26,931 bases of DNA from Coptodactyla brooksi. Lineage: Eukaryota; Arthropoda; Insecta; Coleoptera; Scarabaeidae. This document shows, piece by piece, positions 8,516-19,847 of this stretch. Every line of letters begins with the position of its first letter. The stretch's first letter is position 1. The position numbers and the translations under genes were made by a program. The DNA lies in the NCBI GenBank assembly GCA_033557675.1, contig JAWQRM010000192.1, forward strand, positions 1-26,931, read 5' to 3'. The notes under the pieces were generated by a model. It was not told where the DNA came from. It did no database searches and worked only from the letters and a program-made list of their open reading frames with translations.

Positions 8516-11500
8516 ATAGATACGTAAAGAAGTCGAATTTTCAAGCTAATAACTATTCTTGTGCTCCATAAACTGCATTAACTACTAATATGTCGTCCGT
8601 CGTGGGATGCACGTACACGTAGAGACGCCGATTGTATAAAGAATTAAGAGATGATTTTCATTCAGCAAGATATGTTTTTAAACGTTATAAAATTTTGTAT
8701 ACATTGTAAAACTCATAACTATGCAGAATACCTCCAGATCAATTAATACAAATGGTATAAATCCTAATTCAACAACTCTTTATTATTTTGAACTACACGT
8801 TGTTAGGTATTTATTGTAACTTTTTGTGATATGTTATAAAAATGGTTGTTGCTAAATTGTCTGTCATTGGCTAGTGGTACATAAGAGTATGCTTCGTTAA
8901 ATTTAGTGTAGGCCATACTGCAAATCATTTAAATGATTTGCTAATTTTAAATATCTTGCTTATACATCTTGATTTCTTGTTGGATTTCGACTATTCAAAA
9001 TGTGCTGAATTTAGAATTAGGAGCAACTTTCAAATCTAAAATCAGAAGAAGTGTTTTCACGAAACACAAAACTTGTTATCATTTTCCGTAAGACCAGAAG
9101 TGGTGAAGTATAATAGCAAATTTATTTTTGATAAGTGTGCAAAAAGACAAAATATAGGAAAGAAATTGTTTTTCATTGTGTGAAAAATTGTACGAAACTA
9201 GGAAAAAATGAAGTAAGTAATGTAAAATAATAAACGTAACGGCGAAAGTCCATTTCAGTACGGAATAGTGCATTACGCCGAACAGTAAACTATCAGACGT
9301 ATGTCTACTCCTGCAATATATGTTTGAAGAAAACCACAAAAGACGGTAACAGTTTTAAAGTACACACAACACGTTTGTCCCGTATGATATTCTGGTTTCT
9401 CTACTGGTAACAGTTACAAAGCAAAAACTTCTGAACGAATTTAAGAACCGCGATTTTTAATATATTATAAAGCTTAATTTAGTGAATTTGAAACCAAATC
9501 AATATGAATTCGAAAGCACGTTAATACATATATCCATCATTCATCAATTTGCTACCGGTATAACGAAATTGGGTTACGTAAGACTTTGGATTAAGATATA
9601 GCGGATGACGCAGCTGTTAGCCGTTCCAATTTCCAATTACAGTAAATCTTGTCGTCTTCTATTATACCTGAAACCGGAAGGGTTTCAGGAGTGTGTTACT
9701 CAATTAAAGGGTGCATTGTCGAATTCACCCTTCAGAATGATTCAATTGAAGTTAGCTTTGTGGAATACGTAGAGCTATTTGAATGCAATTGCATTTAATA
9801 GAAGGGAAAGAAAAAGAGTAAATCGTTTTGTCTATGTTTTAGTCAACGAACATTTCGCAGTAAGGATGTACGTACTATACTACATCCTCATTATCAACCC
9901 GTTGAACTTCAAAAAAGCAGCAGTTTTGACTTAAATTTTTGCTTTCCAAGAGCATTTTTATACCGAAAAGTAAATTAATTCCATGAAGGATAATTTATTT
10001 CAGGAAGAATTACCAGATGCATAAACTGGTGCAGACTTTTGGTGATAACTTCTGAAATAAAGTTTCTCTGGTGCGTCATCGGGTACTACAGGTAAATGTC
10101 AGATTAGTAACATAACATTATATTAATACGAAGAATCCAGTAGTCTAGAGATATAATTACAACATTAGAAAGATGTACTAAGAACCATGCTAATTACAGA
10201 ATGTAAATTTTAAGACATGAAATAAGTAATAAGTAATTTCAAACATTAGACTTCTTTATCAATGCTCGATAAATGACTGGTCATTAAAGGCAGCTTCTCG
10301 GAGTACATGATATGTTTGCCACTTACACATCTTCTGTCGCATCTGCGGAAATATCCTTTTGAAGTAATTAAGGAGGCAAATTGTTTAATTCGGAGTTTTT
10401 TTGTATGTTTTTGCATTCGTCGATGTGTGATAACAATGTTTATATGCAGATAAGTTAGGTTGGATCGAACATATTGTATATTATGACAGTTGGACTCCAT
10501 ATATGTAGGTCTAATACAAATAATTTCGGAATTATTCAAGTATAAGTTGAAAAATGGTTACACACGTTTCAACTTTGTAAATCGTAGATCACAATTTTCA
10601 GTTTATGTGCAGACATGTACATGTTAAGAACATTCACTTTGCACATGAATTACCTTATTTTGTTTAATCTTATTCATTATTTGGTTTCGTGTTCATTTAA
10701 TGATAACACATTATTGCGCATTAGTTATTCATTTGATTATTACAATAATTGTACAATTATCAGAGCTCTACAGTTTACTTTCTATTTGATATACAGCTTT
10801 TGTTACAATATTTAATTGTCTATTGGAATATTTAAACATATACCTCTCTAGCACTAGGTATGATTTTTTGTTGAAATGAGAAAAATTGAGAAAAGTACCC
10901 TATTTTATGCCTACGAATCGCAGAAAATATGGGAAAGCCAGTAAATTATAAGCTCTGCGCTCTAACACAAGTTTGAAAATGTGCGTGCATACACGTAACG
11001 TAATGGGAAGGGAGTTCCATTTACAATAATTGAAAACGTGTAAGCGCATTTAGATGGACGCAAAACGCTGAATTACCTCTGAAACTGTTTATAATGGACC
11101 AGTAGGCAAAAATGATTTCGAATTATATTTTGTGCGGAATATATGTATGAGATAATATAGAAAAGAAAAGAGAAAACTCCACATACGTTCGAGAAAATAG
11201 TAATAGTAAATAAGCTATAGAATAAGCTATACCGTTCCTGTAATTCCGTGGTTATTTCAGAAAAAGTTCATTTAATTTCTGATTCACAATCAGCTTAAGT
11301 AAATCATATTGTTAAACTTAAACTCGAATAACTATTTGTGTAACGGTTAATCATGTTTGTACTGTTTTTTGTTATGGAATCCAAATACGCCGCAACTGAT
11401 TAGACAACCAAACTTGCAGTGTGATAATGACTAAAATAAAACTCTCTAACTGCCACCATTGAGAAAGTCAGTGGCGCAATAAAATTAATTTACTGTTAAA

Positions 11501-12292
11501 TAACAGGAAAAGAAATATTCATTATTATCAAAAGATATTAACATTGAATGCATTTGCTGTGACTAATTTAAAACACTCAACTCACAAACGCCTATGTTTA
11601 AAATATCAAGATTTGGTTACTGCTTAGTGACACACACAAAAATACTGCATAACTACCAAACTACGATAAACAAATTCTTAGAACAGGAATATGCATTTGA
11701 TCACGTGGGACTTGGATATTTCTGAAAACGCGATACATATATATCAGTACATATTATATACATATATAATATGTTTGCATGGTAATCCGCCTACTAGAAT
11801 ATAAACACCTTAGATTTACACGCAATGTGTGGAGAAAAATAAAGAAAAGAAACTCAGACTTTTATTGTACGATAATAATAAATGCCGATTGTAAGAAAAT
11901 TATTTTAAATTTTTTCCATGAAATAGTTTTATACAGTACTGTTCGAAAGTACATAACAGCAATGTTTGACCCAAGTACGTACTTTAAAGTTAGGCAATGT
12001 GTTTAAAATTAGATTATCTCTGATATAGCCATTGTATTTCGTATTTCAAGCTGTTTCCAAAAATATAAGTGAGAAAGAAGATCGTCAATCTAAAAAGTAC
12101 ACAGCAGAATTTTACCAAAAACAGTATTTTCCACCACTATTCAACAGGTGAAATTGGTTATTTGCCAGACTTCAACATTTCCAATACGATCTCGTATGTA
12201 TTATATAAATTAAATTAGGAAGGAAATATTGTGATTTTGTCATTAGTATTACTAGTATATTTAATAATTATGCAAAGGCAGGATGATTGATA
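8516..12292. other. 3.8 kb without recognised genes or elements
   Basis: Both strands were scanned for transposase, RT and other familiar motifs without success. The open frames present (for example minus 9079-9339, minus 10246-10539, plus 10615-10815 and plus 11779-12006) are 66-97 codons, lack recognisable domains and are of a length expected by chance in AT-rich DNA. Structures seen: a perfect 22-bp palindrome at 8920-8941 and a 9-bp hairpin at 9667-9689. Confidence 0.5.
8920..8941. repeat. Perfect 22-bp palindrome
   Basis: gcaaatcattt followed directly by its complement aaatgatttgc, no loop. Confidence 0.95.
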
Positions 12293-12455
12293 AGCTAGTT
12301 TCAACACCAAATCTCCACCTAAGGAAGTAAAAAACAAACAACCTACCATGATGCAGATGATGCAAACCATGTTAAAAAATATGGAAACATTTTCTAAAAT
12401 ATTGGATCGATTAGAAGCCAGAAATGCAGGTGCTATACCGAAAAGAACAAATTAA
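12293..12455 (+). pseudogene. Jockey element ORF1 (gag-like) C-terminal tail
   Basis: Open for 54 codons ending at TAA 12453-12455: SFNTKSPPKEVKNKQPT, then a Met/Gln-rich stretch (MMQMMQTMLKN), then METFSKILDRLEARN and a basic end. ORF1 of Jockey-clade LINEs encodes an RNA-binding gag-like protein, and its end in related elements is often a short helical region of this kind. The zinc-knuckle part would lie upstream but stop codons appear before 12293, so the element is truncated or decayed at its 5' side. The stop overlaps the ORF2 start as TAATG (12453-12457), which supports both frames at once. Confidence 0.6.
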
Positions 12456-14137
12456 TGGATCAAAGTGATTTAAGAGTTGCAACTTGGAATGCAAACGGCA
12501 TTCAAAACAGGAACCAAAAAATAGATATATATCTAAACACACAATATATACACATCTAGCGTAACCAAGCAAAAGGTGGTGAAGACTGCCACGTTCCAAT
12601 CGTAGAAACGCAAGTAACTAACTGTTATTGGAATGAAAAATACCAAACAAAATTTGATTGTTGGTGTCGTCTACTGCCCACCAAGATATAATTTTAAGAA
12701 AAATAATTATAAAAACCTCGTGCAACATCTGGGCAGCAGATTCATAGTTGGAGTTGATTATAATTTAAAACATATAGATTACAGGCTCACTACCACAAAG
12801 CCAAAGAACTGAGAGCAGACATTAAAGAAATTGGTTGCAACTTTCACTCCACTGACAAATCAACTTGTTGCCCTACAGAACAAAATAAATTCCCTAATCT
12901 TCTGAGCTTTTTTGTATCAAAAAGGGTATCTCCAAACTTCGTAGACATGGAGGAAAATTTCGATATGAACCTGATCTCTTGGTGATAATAGCAACTATGA
13001 GCGAAAGGGTCATTAAAAAGTAAACAGACCGACAGTGGTTAACAAAACAACTGATTGGGTGAGTTTTGCTATAAGAATAGAAAACATAATAAATTTAACA
13101 GTTCAACTGAAAACAAAAGAGCAAGTGGAAGCAGAAACCGAAAATGTTATTGAGGTGAAGTGCGGCTTGGAATAACACTAGAAAAATCACACGCAGAATA
13201 ACTATCCTAATGAAATCAGGGATTTAGTTAAAAAGAAACGAAAGACCAAAAGAGAATGGCAACAAACAAGAGATTCAGAAACATGTGTCTGGCATATGGA
13301 AAGTAGCAGAGGTCATCATGGTACCAAAATCACAGAAGCCACCTAACAAGGCCAATATCGCTGTTGTCAAGCACTTCAAACCTTTTCGAAAAATTGCTGT
13401 TATAAAGGCTAACCCCTTTAATAGAACGAAGTAAACTAATTCCAAACCACTAATTTGAATTTAATTTCTAAGGTTTTCCTTACAGAAAAAGCTAATCTGC
13501 TCCTCCATCTTTCTTGGCGTGGCCCATGCTTTTGACAAAGCTTGGGACGCAAGAGTAATGTACAGCCAGTTAAAACAAATATTGCCAAAGCGATACGTAG
13601 AAATTTTGACTTGTATATACCGAACAGAATATTCAGAATCAAGGAAGAAGACGAATATTCTGATCTTAAAGAGATAATAGCAAGGGTTCCTTAGGGAAGT
13701 GTCCTAGGACCTATTCTATATTTACCATATACAAATGACATACCATAAATAGAAACCATCACCATCGTGCTGACTTTGAATTCAGATATAGAAGAAGCTA
13801 CCAACAGACTACAAGAAACCAGCAACCAAATTGCTGGACTAGGAATTTAAACGGTGATATATTTTCCTAGGGAAACACCGCTAAAAACTTAGAAAGTATT
13901 TAGTATCGCTAGATCCGAAATTGAGATGGAAAGAGCATGTTTAAAAGAAAAGAATTGAAGCTGAGCTAAACACAGAGACCTTGGAATCCCAGATGCTAAC
14001 ACTGTTATATTAAAAGATTTGCCACTAAACACGAATCTCATCTTTATTAACACGTTAATGAAAGAGTCCTTCAACTCTTCGACAATCAAAACCTAGTAAG
14101 AAGAGTGAAAAGGACCAAGCCGTTCAAGCTAGTGTAA
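12455..14137 (+). pseudogene. Jockey element ORF2 (endonuclease plus reverse transcriptase), degraded
   Basis: ATG at 12455 is followed by DLRVATWNANGIQNRNQ, the start of the apurinic-type endonuclease. Further endonuclease pieces: NLIVGVVYCPPRYNFKKNNY (about 12650-12710), FIVGVDYNLKHIDY (usual form GGDYNAKH), then NKFPNLLSFFVSKRVSPNFVDM. A linker block ends in LVKKKRKTKREWQQTR. RT pieces: WKVAEVIMVPKSQKPPNK, a deletion of about 60 codons around 13430, then IFLGVAHAFDKAWDARV with motif A Asp, YSDLK, and ARVP-stop-GSVLGPILY (Gln to stop). The FADD box is lost; EEATNRLQE and YLG..LDPKLRWKEHV follow. The C-terminus is VRRVKRTKPFKLV with a stop at 14135-14137, which matches the usual RRLKR..P..L Jockey ending. 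Many frameshifts; not functional. Confidence 0.85.
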
Positions 14138-14405
14138 AGTGCCTTATGTTAAAGTAGAGCACGATGCAAACGGCCAGTGTAGCAGCTCATTAGATGAAAA
14201 TCTAAGTGTGGAATATAATACTGATGGGTGGACTTAGGTATTACGTTAAGTATTTAGTCTTAAGATTTACTAGATGAAAATCAATGGTTAGTCGAAACAG
14301 AATGCATTTCTTTGCATATTAAACTAGTTTTAATATTAAAAAAAATTATTATATTTGATTCGAAATTTTGCTCGAATGTACAAAAGCTCCCTTCTCGATG
14401 TTTGC

Positions 14406-14449
14406 CCACTGCCCTGAAGAAACAAATCCACTGCCCTGAAGAAAGATAT
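14406..14449. repeat. 22-bp tandem duplication abutting a mariner
   Basis: The unit begins ccactgccctgaagaaa and occurs at 14406-14427 and 14428-14449, with differences only at the end of the unit. The second unit ends in the TA that serves as the mariner target dinucleotide. Confidence 0.85.
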
Positions 14450-14450
14450 A

Positions 14451-14811
14451 TTGGGTTGTTCCTCGGAAAGTAATTTCGTTTTTTTTTTCGCAGCAGAAGC
14501 GTTGGTTTTATTTTAACCAGCCAACTTCATTCTAAACCGTATATGCATTATATATTCTGACAGCTGATATTGCAAAGTTTATGTGTGAAAATATTTAGTT
14601 CTGTTCTACGCAATTGTTTTCTTTTTGTATCTTATGACACATGGAGAATTTAAAACAGCATTTTCAACATATTTGGTTTTTTATTGCAAAAAAGGAAAAA
14701 GTGCCGTCCAAGCGAGAAAAAGATATGTGACGTATATGGAGAAGATGTATTGACAGAATGCCAGTGCGAAAATTGGTTTGCAAAATATTTGAAAAAATGA
14801 AAAAAAAAATC
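14451..14811 (+). mobile_element. Mariner element, 5' end with inverted terminal repeat and transposase N-terminus
   Basis: The terminal repeat starts ttgggttgttcctcggaaag at 14451 and continues taatttcg, preceded by ta at 14449-14450. After about 160 bases of 5' UTR, ATG at 14641 opens MENLKQHFQHIWFFIAKKEK. A frameshift near 14720 leads to KICDVYGEDVLTECQCENW then FAKYL. This is the mariner N-terminal helix-turn-helix (usual form ..LLF.F.KGK.A.QA...IC..YGED.L..R.CQ.WF.KF). Similarity ends at about 14811 in an A-rich tract; the catalytic domain and 3' terminal repeat are missing. The Arg of the usual L-T-E-R-Q-C motif is Cys. A dead, 3'-deleted copy from a different subfamily than the fragment at 3485-3884. 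Confidence 0.8.
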
Positions 14812-15870
14812 AAAAAATTTTTTAGCAGTTGTGTTACCAAGTAGTAAGCGCTATTCGATTATGAAAGTTAATAATCTACTAATTAGAAAGCCAAAAAACA
14901 ATATTAGCAAACGGAACAAGGAGGAATAATAGCACTACTGAAGTTGAAGCATCTGATGTTTAGAAGGGTTAATATCACCGAAATCCTCTAGATCCGAAAT
15001 ACACCGTATCTTGCGTTCTACCCTACAAACTTCAATTGGCGAATCTAATCAGAAATACGCCTACACAACGTTTATGACATGCGTCTAAACAATGAATGAA
15101 CCACTTAAACTTGAGCCGAGTTGCTAAAGATTATTACCTAAACTTTAAACTCCACCGCTCTACCGGAAATAAACTTTGCGGGAACCGACGACATTAAGCA
15201 GAGGGGAAAAACAAACCGTAGAACCGTTGAGACTAAACGAAAATTAATGTTCGGTTAATTAGTTCATGTTTGCATCCATCACTTGTAATTTAATATAGTA
15301 CAATGTTGCAGAAACGTTTGTATAACTCTGTTATCACATGGTAGTAAAAGCGTCAGGTCGTGTAAATAACTTAACATAAAGCATCATAAACAACCTATCT
15401 AACCATATTAAAACAGAAAATAATGCCATTTGGACAACGGTGTGCCTGAGAATGGTTCCCACTAAACGTTTTTAATAAAACCTGCGAAGCACCTCAAAGT
15501 ATTCTAATAAACTGTCGAAACGTTTCAACTACAATTATTATTACTAAATACTTACTATACACAATTATACTGCAATACTTTAACATGTGTTATACATTTT
15601 GCTTTAACACTCGTAAACATATGCTTTGTATAGTTTTGTAAAAGGTATTTTGTTAAAAAATTATTGGACTGTGTTAGTAAGGTGTCAAGTTGTGTTAGTA
15701 ATGTAAGTGATCACTGTTTTCTCTTTTTATGCGTTTCAGTTACTTATTGGATGCATTTCAGAACACAATGCAATGTATACATTTTTACGTATGCATTTCC
15801 GAATAGGCAACCTTGTTCGATTGCATTGCAATTGACGTTTCCGAAGTCAGCCTATCAGTTCTACTAACCT
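14812..15870. other. Spacer without recognised gene
   Basis: No coding similarity seen. A short unit tgtgttagtaa occurs twice around 15670-15705. Confidence 0.5.
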
Positions 15871-15921
15871 CGCTCTTTGTGTGTTGCGTTACACACAAAG
15901 AGCGCCTGACTGTGTCAGGCG
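15871..15921. repeat. Two adjoining perfect hairpins
   Basis: First hairpin: cgctctttgtgtgt (15871-15884), 6-nt loop, exact complement 15891-15904. Second: cgcctgac (15903-15910), loop tgt, gtcaggcg (15914-15921). They overlap by two bases, so only one can form completely at a time. Two reading frames cross them, but no domain is recognisable. Confidence 0.9.
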
Positions 15922-16302
15922 TTTGTTGCTTGTTATATACAGCAGTAGAAAATGCTTACCACTTTAACCGTCTCTCTAGCTGTCATAGTACCTGAGATCC
16001 ATGCATTGACCACCAGAAAAGAACCAGTGTATACTAATTTTCCGTGACAGCTTTTGAACAAAGCTTTTGCAGCTTTCCACTAAACCAACTGTTTTAGTTG
16101 ATTGGTTTAGTCGATTTCTTATTATAAACAAATTAGTCTGGATATGTAATGTAAATAATATTATAATACACGTATGTAATATAATAGTATAATTTACGTG
16201 AGAAAGAACCACTATTTCATATACTTTTTTTTATTTTCACTACAATGTATATGTTAACATGAAACAGCTTGCCTTTTAGATAAGATATTTTGACTGCATA
16301 CC
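15922..16302. other. Spacer with a small inverted repeat
   Basis: actaaaccaa at 16079-16088 has its exact complement at 16102-16111. Nothing else recognised. Confidence 0.5.
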
Positions 16303-16550
16303 TGAATTATTTCTTAAACGCATAATATAAAGATTTTCGCCAATTCTTTCTCCTACTAGTGATGTTTTAATTTCTGTCGACAGTGATCAATTTGGTGTGC
16401 TTGTTGCTAAGAGTTCATTTAATGAACTCTTGAATTATTTCTTAAACCCATAATATAAAGATTTTCGCCAATTCTTTCTCCTACTAGTGATGTTTTCATT
16501 TCTGTCGAGAGTGATTAATTTGGTATGCTTGTTACTAAGAGTTCATTTAA
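16303..16550. repeat. Tandem duplication of about 128 bp
   Basis: Unit 1 is 16303-16430 and unit 2 is 16431-16550, both starting tgaattatttcttaaac. I count six substitutions over about 120 aligned bases (about 95 percent identity). Unit 1 ends in a near-palindrome, agagttcatt-t-aatgaactct (16410-16430), whose second half is absent after unit 2. No coding potential is apparent. Confidence 0.95.
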
Positions 16551-17487
16551 GGTAACAAAATAATGTTTGTTTTCAAAATATCACAATTCCACAAATTAGC
16601 GTATTTTCTGAAACTTCATTATTTAAAACAGTGTATAAAATTAAACATTTAGCAGTACTATGAAATACATCATATTTTGTTGAAAATCTCATCAACGACA
16701 TATATGGCAAGGCTTACTTAAGCACCAATATCTGATGTGTAACTTCAATTCTAGACTGCTAGTTCGGCAAACATGCATTCAAAACAGCATGTGAATTCCA
16801 TTTAATAGATTGAATTGAAAATGCATTTGTTGTCGCGCGTGACAACAAAGGTTTGCGAAATCGACAAAAGTTTTGCATTAGTGTATAACATGCAAAGATA
16901 CGTAGGTCAAATACGTAGTTTTCCTTGTTTCTTTGTTATTTGCTTTGTACATAACGTATATAAATAAGTGCTATTTAACCAGCTACCTGCGTTTGTCGAG
17001 TATACACGTCAAACCAAAACTGAAAAAATTACCATTTACTATGAAAAGTCAAAATTTTAGTGAGTATTTACTAAAATTTTTAGTTATATATTCAGTTTGT
17101 ATTAGCAGGAAAACTGCCATGTATTTGATGAAGTATTTCAAATATAGTTTCCAAAAAGAGATTCTAGTAAGCTGCCTCCAGAAAGATTTTTGTTACAGTG
17201 ATGTTTCCATAAAAGATCAAGTTACGTTCTTTTTAACAGAATGGTATACTTTTTTCATAAAAATTTGATAGCTTCTCATTTATTCCTTTCATGCAAGTAC
17301 GAAAATTTTATGGTTTTATAACAAAATTTTCGAAATAAATCAATACTTGTGTTCAAGTCTAGAGGAATATGCAAAATCGTTATTGCCTCTATCTGTCATT
17401 ACGGGTATATCTGTTATTAGTCAGTACCAGTAATTGCTTGTCATAATAAGCAGATTTTGTCGCTGTTTTGTAAATAATTAATGTTGA
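16551..17487. other. Spacer with one unassigned 111-codon frame
   Basis: A plus-strand open frame from 16933 to 17268 encodes a Lys/Phe/Tyr/Ser-rich sequence (for example KLKKLPFTMKSQNFSEYLL) without a domain, signal peptide or neighbour that supports it. It is probably chance in AT-rich DNA. A 9-bp perfect hairpin with loop gcgcgt lies at 16826-16849. Confidence 0.4.
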
Positions 17488-18105
17488 CTAAAATTCGTGT
17501 TCGAAATGCGTTCCAGTTTTCGCAACATACGCTTCAAACAAAACGACGCAAACTTTTATTTGAGATTCTCTGGTATTCTATAAATTATAGATTTTAAATA
17601 TTTCCAGAGAAAGAAATCATTGGGAGTTAAATCAAGCGATTGTGGCGCCCATTTGATAGGATCACGTGTACCTATTCACCTGGAAGGGAAAAGGGACAGG
17701 TTAGATTTGGATTATGTTTACCTATTGGACAAGTGTTCATTCAGGAAATTTTCTACAATACGAGCCTTATGTAGAGATTCCCCATCTGAGTATGTAAAGG
17801 TACTTGCTTCAACAACCCTGGTAGTTTTTCGCTTCTCCTTGATAGAAATTAAGTCGTATGTTAGATACCCATCGAGTATTGCACACCAAACATTAATACC
17901 CCAAATGTTTTGAAAATGAGTTTGCTTTATCCAATAGGAATTTTGCCCAATAATGAGAATTGTATCGGTTTGATATACGATTATTATGAAAATGTGATTC
18001 GGCTGACCATAATATTTTTGATAACACTGTATTTTCATTATGCAAGCATGATGAAAATACTCATTAAGCAGGAGATTTGAAAATACCAAATTGAGCAGCA
18101 ATTTA
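17488..18105 (-). pseudogene. IS630/Tc1-mariner-type transposase, degraded (copy C)
   Basis: Read on the minus strand, the 127-codon ORF 18101-17718 and neighbouring frames give: KYYGQPNHIF (second-frame remains of the first Asp region), YWIKQTHFQNIWGINVWCAI then LDGYL, the core strand before the second Asp. Next is KARIVENFLNEHLSNR, corresponding to (H)..R.VR.FLNE.FPNRW, then GTRDPIKWAPQSLDLTPNDF followed by FLW with the third catalytic Asp. After a gap comes AKTGTHFEHEF and a stop at 17488-17490, corresponding to the usual C-terminal GGHFEHL. The Gln-Gln-Asp-Gly second Asp site reads YSDGESLHK, so an Asp may remain. About 40 codons between the core and C-terminus are poorly matched. Frameshifts make it inactive. 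The plus ORF 17620-17913 is its shadow. Confidence 0.75.
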
Positions 18106-18112
18106 TGACAAA

Positions 18113-18155
18113 GTGTCCGAAAACTACCGCATTATTTGCGGTAGTTTTAGGACAC
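18113..18155. repeat. 19-bp hairpin, one mismatch, between two head-to-head transposase remnants
   Basis: gtgtccgaaaactaccgca (18113-18131), loop ttatt, tgcggtagttttaggacac (18137-18155). It may be two terminal inverted repeats brought together or a foldback mutation; neither can be proven from one copy. Confidence 0.9.
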
Positions 18156-18469
18156 TGAGTTTTTGGCAGGTTTAAGTCGGGTTTACTGTTTTTATCGATA
18201 AGGTAGATTCCTAGTTTCGCGCAAAACTCTTTCTTTTCACGAATAATATTTCCACGTATTCATCTATTCTAAAGAACTACGGCATTATTAAATGCAAACA
18301 GTATGTAACACTTAAAACAATGCGCAAAAGTATACAACACAAAAATAAATAAAATGAAAGAACTGACGCCGAATAGTAATAAAAGGATAATAGTATCATA
18401 GACATCAAACCGTAGCAAAAATCGTTTCAAAAGCAATATCTGAAAAGTAGCAACTGATAAAGCAATGAC

Positions 18470-18695
18470 AGATGTTTGAAGTAAACGACGTTTTTTGCAC
18501 TCTCGTCAATGGATTTTAAAGAAGGGGATCCATTGAGTGGCCTGCAAGTTCCCCTGACTTCCTCTGACCGTTAGACTTCTTCCTCTGTAGACATTTCAAA
18601 TTAAAAATGTATGGTATACCGCCTACATCATTAGAAGACTTAAGGGATCGTACACGAATGTGGTCAAATTACACCCCAATTTTTACAAAAAAAGC
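18470..18695 (+). pseudogene. IS630-like transposase C-terminal fragment (copy D)
   Basis: Plus-strand pieces: VFCTLVNGF, then RRGSIEWPASSPDF around 18515-18565 with the third catalytic Asp, then LDFFLCGHFKLKMYGIPPTS and LEDLRDR across two small frame changes (to about 18655). This follows the family order R-G-x-I-E-W-P-x-R-S-P-D-L-x-P-L-D-F-F-L-W-G-x-L-K-x-K-V-Y-x-x-P-P. Trp of the F-L-W-G motif is Cys. The first two Asp regions are absent. It belongs to a different subfamily from copy C, judged by the differing residues, and runs away from it in a head-to-head arrangement. Confidence 0.7.
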
Positions 18696-19803
18696 TGTAA
18701 AAATTGATAGCTAATGACATTTTCAGTATTTGATAACTTAGAACATCTTATTTGATTATTACTTTAATAGTTTGAACTTTATATCGTGGATTGTTATTAT
18801 TTTTTTTTATTGATTATTATTTCGATAAATTCATTATTAAAAAACAAAAAAACTTATTTGACAGTTCAACTCAACTCAATGACTCAGGGCTCAGCCCAAC
18901 TCAATGACTGAATGGACGAATTTTACATTAATTCGTAAATTTTCGCCATTTTGGATTGTTTTGACCGAATGATGTGAAATTTAGCAAATAAATAGACCCC
19001 GATGAGACCTTCAAAACGAGGTATCACTCGATGCCTCTTTTCATTTAAAATTTCAAGGTTGATGCTTAACCCTCTAGGGGGTTGCTGTTAAGAAGTTGAA
19101 ATTACCCAAAAATTCCCTATTGCGCAAACTAGGTAACACTTGTTACCTACTTACTTCATACTTCCTTTCTGAGTTTAGTTAATTTCTTTATTTTTGAAAC
19201 TTTCACAACAGCACCATGTTAGATTATCTCTCCAACCTCTGTAACAATTGGGGCATATCGTTGGGAAAATTGGAGAGAAGCAACCGTGTTGCTTTCTAGG
19301 AGGGTGTAGAGGTTGCAATCTACTAAAGTCATTTAGGACGACAACATGGAAACCCATTTTCTTATGGTCAAGTGGGGGAAAAGGCGCAAGCTACATTTAA
19401 AGCTAGAAGATGTACATCGTACATGACTTTCCCTTACCTTGCCCCGGATTTGAATATAAAAAAATGTGAAAAAAATTCAGCTGCGTACTGCCCACCCAAA
19501 CACTGTAACGGTTTCATTTTCCATTTTGTTCTAGGATTTTTTGCCTTTTAGATTGTTGATTTCGTCATTCATTCATGGCGCCTCTTCTGTAATTTAGGAA
19601 AGAATTTTATTAAAATAAAATTCTTGGCATTTTATTTTTAACTTGGGAAATTCATGGTACTTACCGTTCCTGTGCTTTTCTTCTTCTTTTCAGATTCCTC
19701 CTTGTCGTTTTCGCTTATGTTTGTCAAGGATTTCCTCTTTATATCCCGTTGCCATTGTTAGCGTTGAAGTTTCGGCCGGAAAAACTAGTTTTTATACAGC
19801 GGG

Positions 19804-19847
<44 letters not shown>

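Larger units (their letters stand above)
12293..14345 (+). mobile_element. Jockey-type LINE copy 2, 5'-truncated, with poly(A) tail
   Basis: The element spans an ORF1 tail, a degraded ORF2, about 200 bases of 3' UTR and a short A run at about 14338-14345. Target-site duplications could not be recognised. Confidence 0.75.

Noticed and set aside
9079..10815. Open frames of 66-97 codons in the 8.5-12.3 kb stretch as host exons
   Set aside because: No domain similarity and no consistent splice-site framing; lengths fit chance in AT-rich DNA.
15871..15921. Rho-independent terminator or Helitron 3' end
   Set aside because: No bacterial context and no T run; no CTRR motif after the hairpin and no matching 5' TC end.
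16933..17268. 111-codon plus-strand open frame
   Set aside because: No recognisable domain, no supporting context, amino-acid composition as expected for AT-rich noncoding DNA.
17620..17913. 97-codon plus-strand frame
   Set aside because: It is the antisense shadow of IS630-like transposase copy C, whose motifs read on the minus strand.
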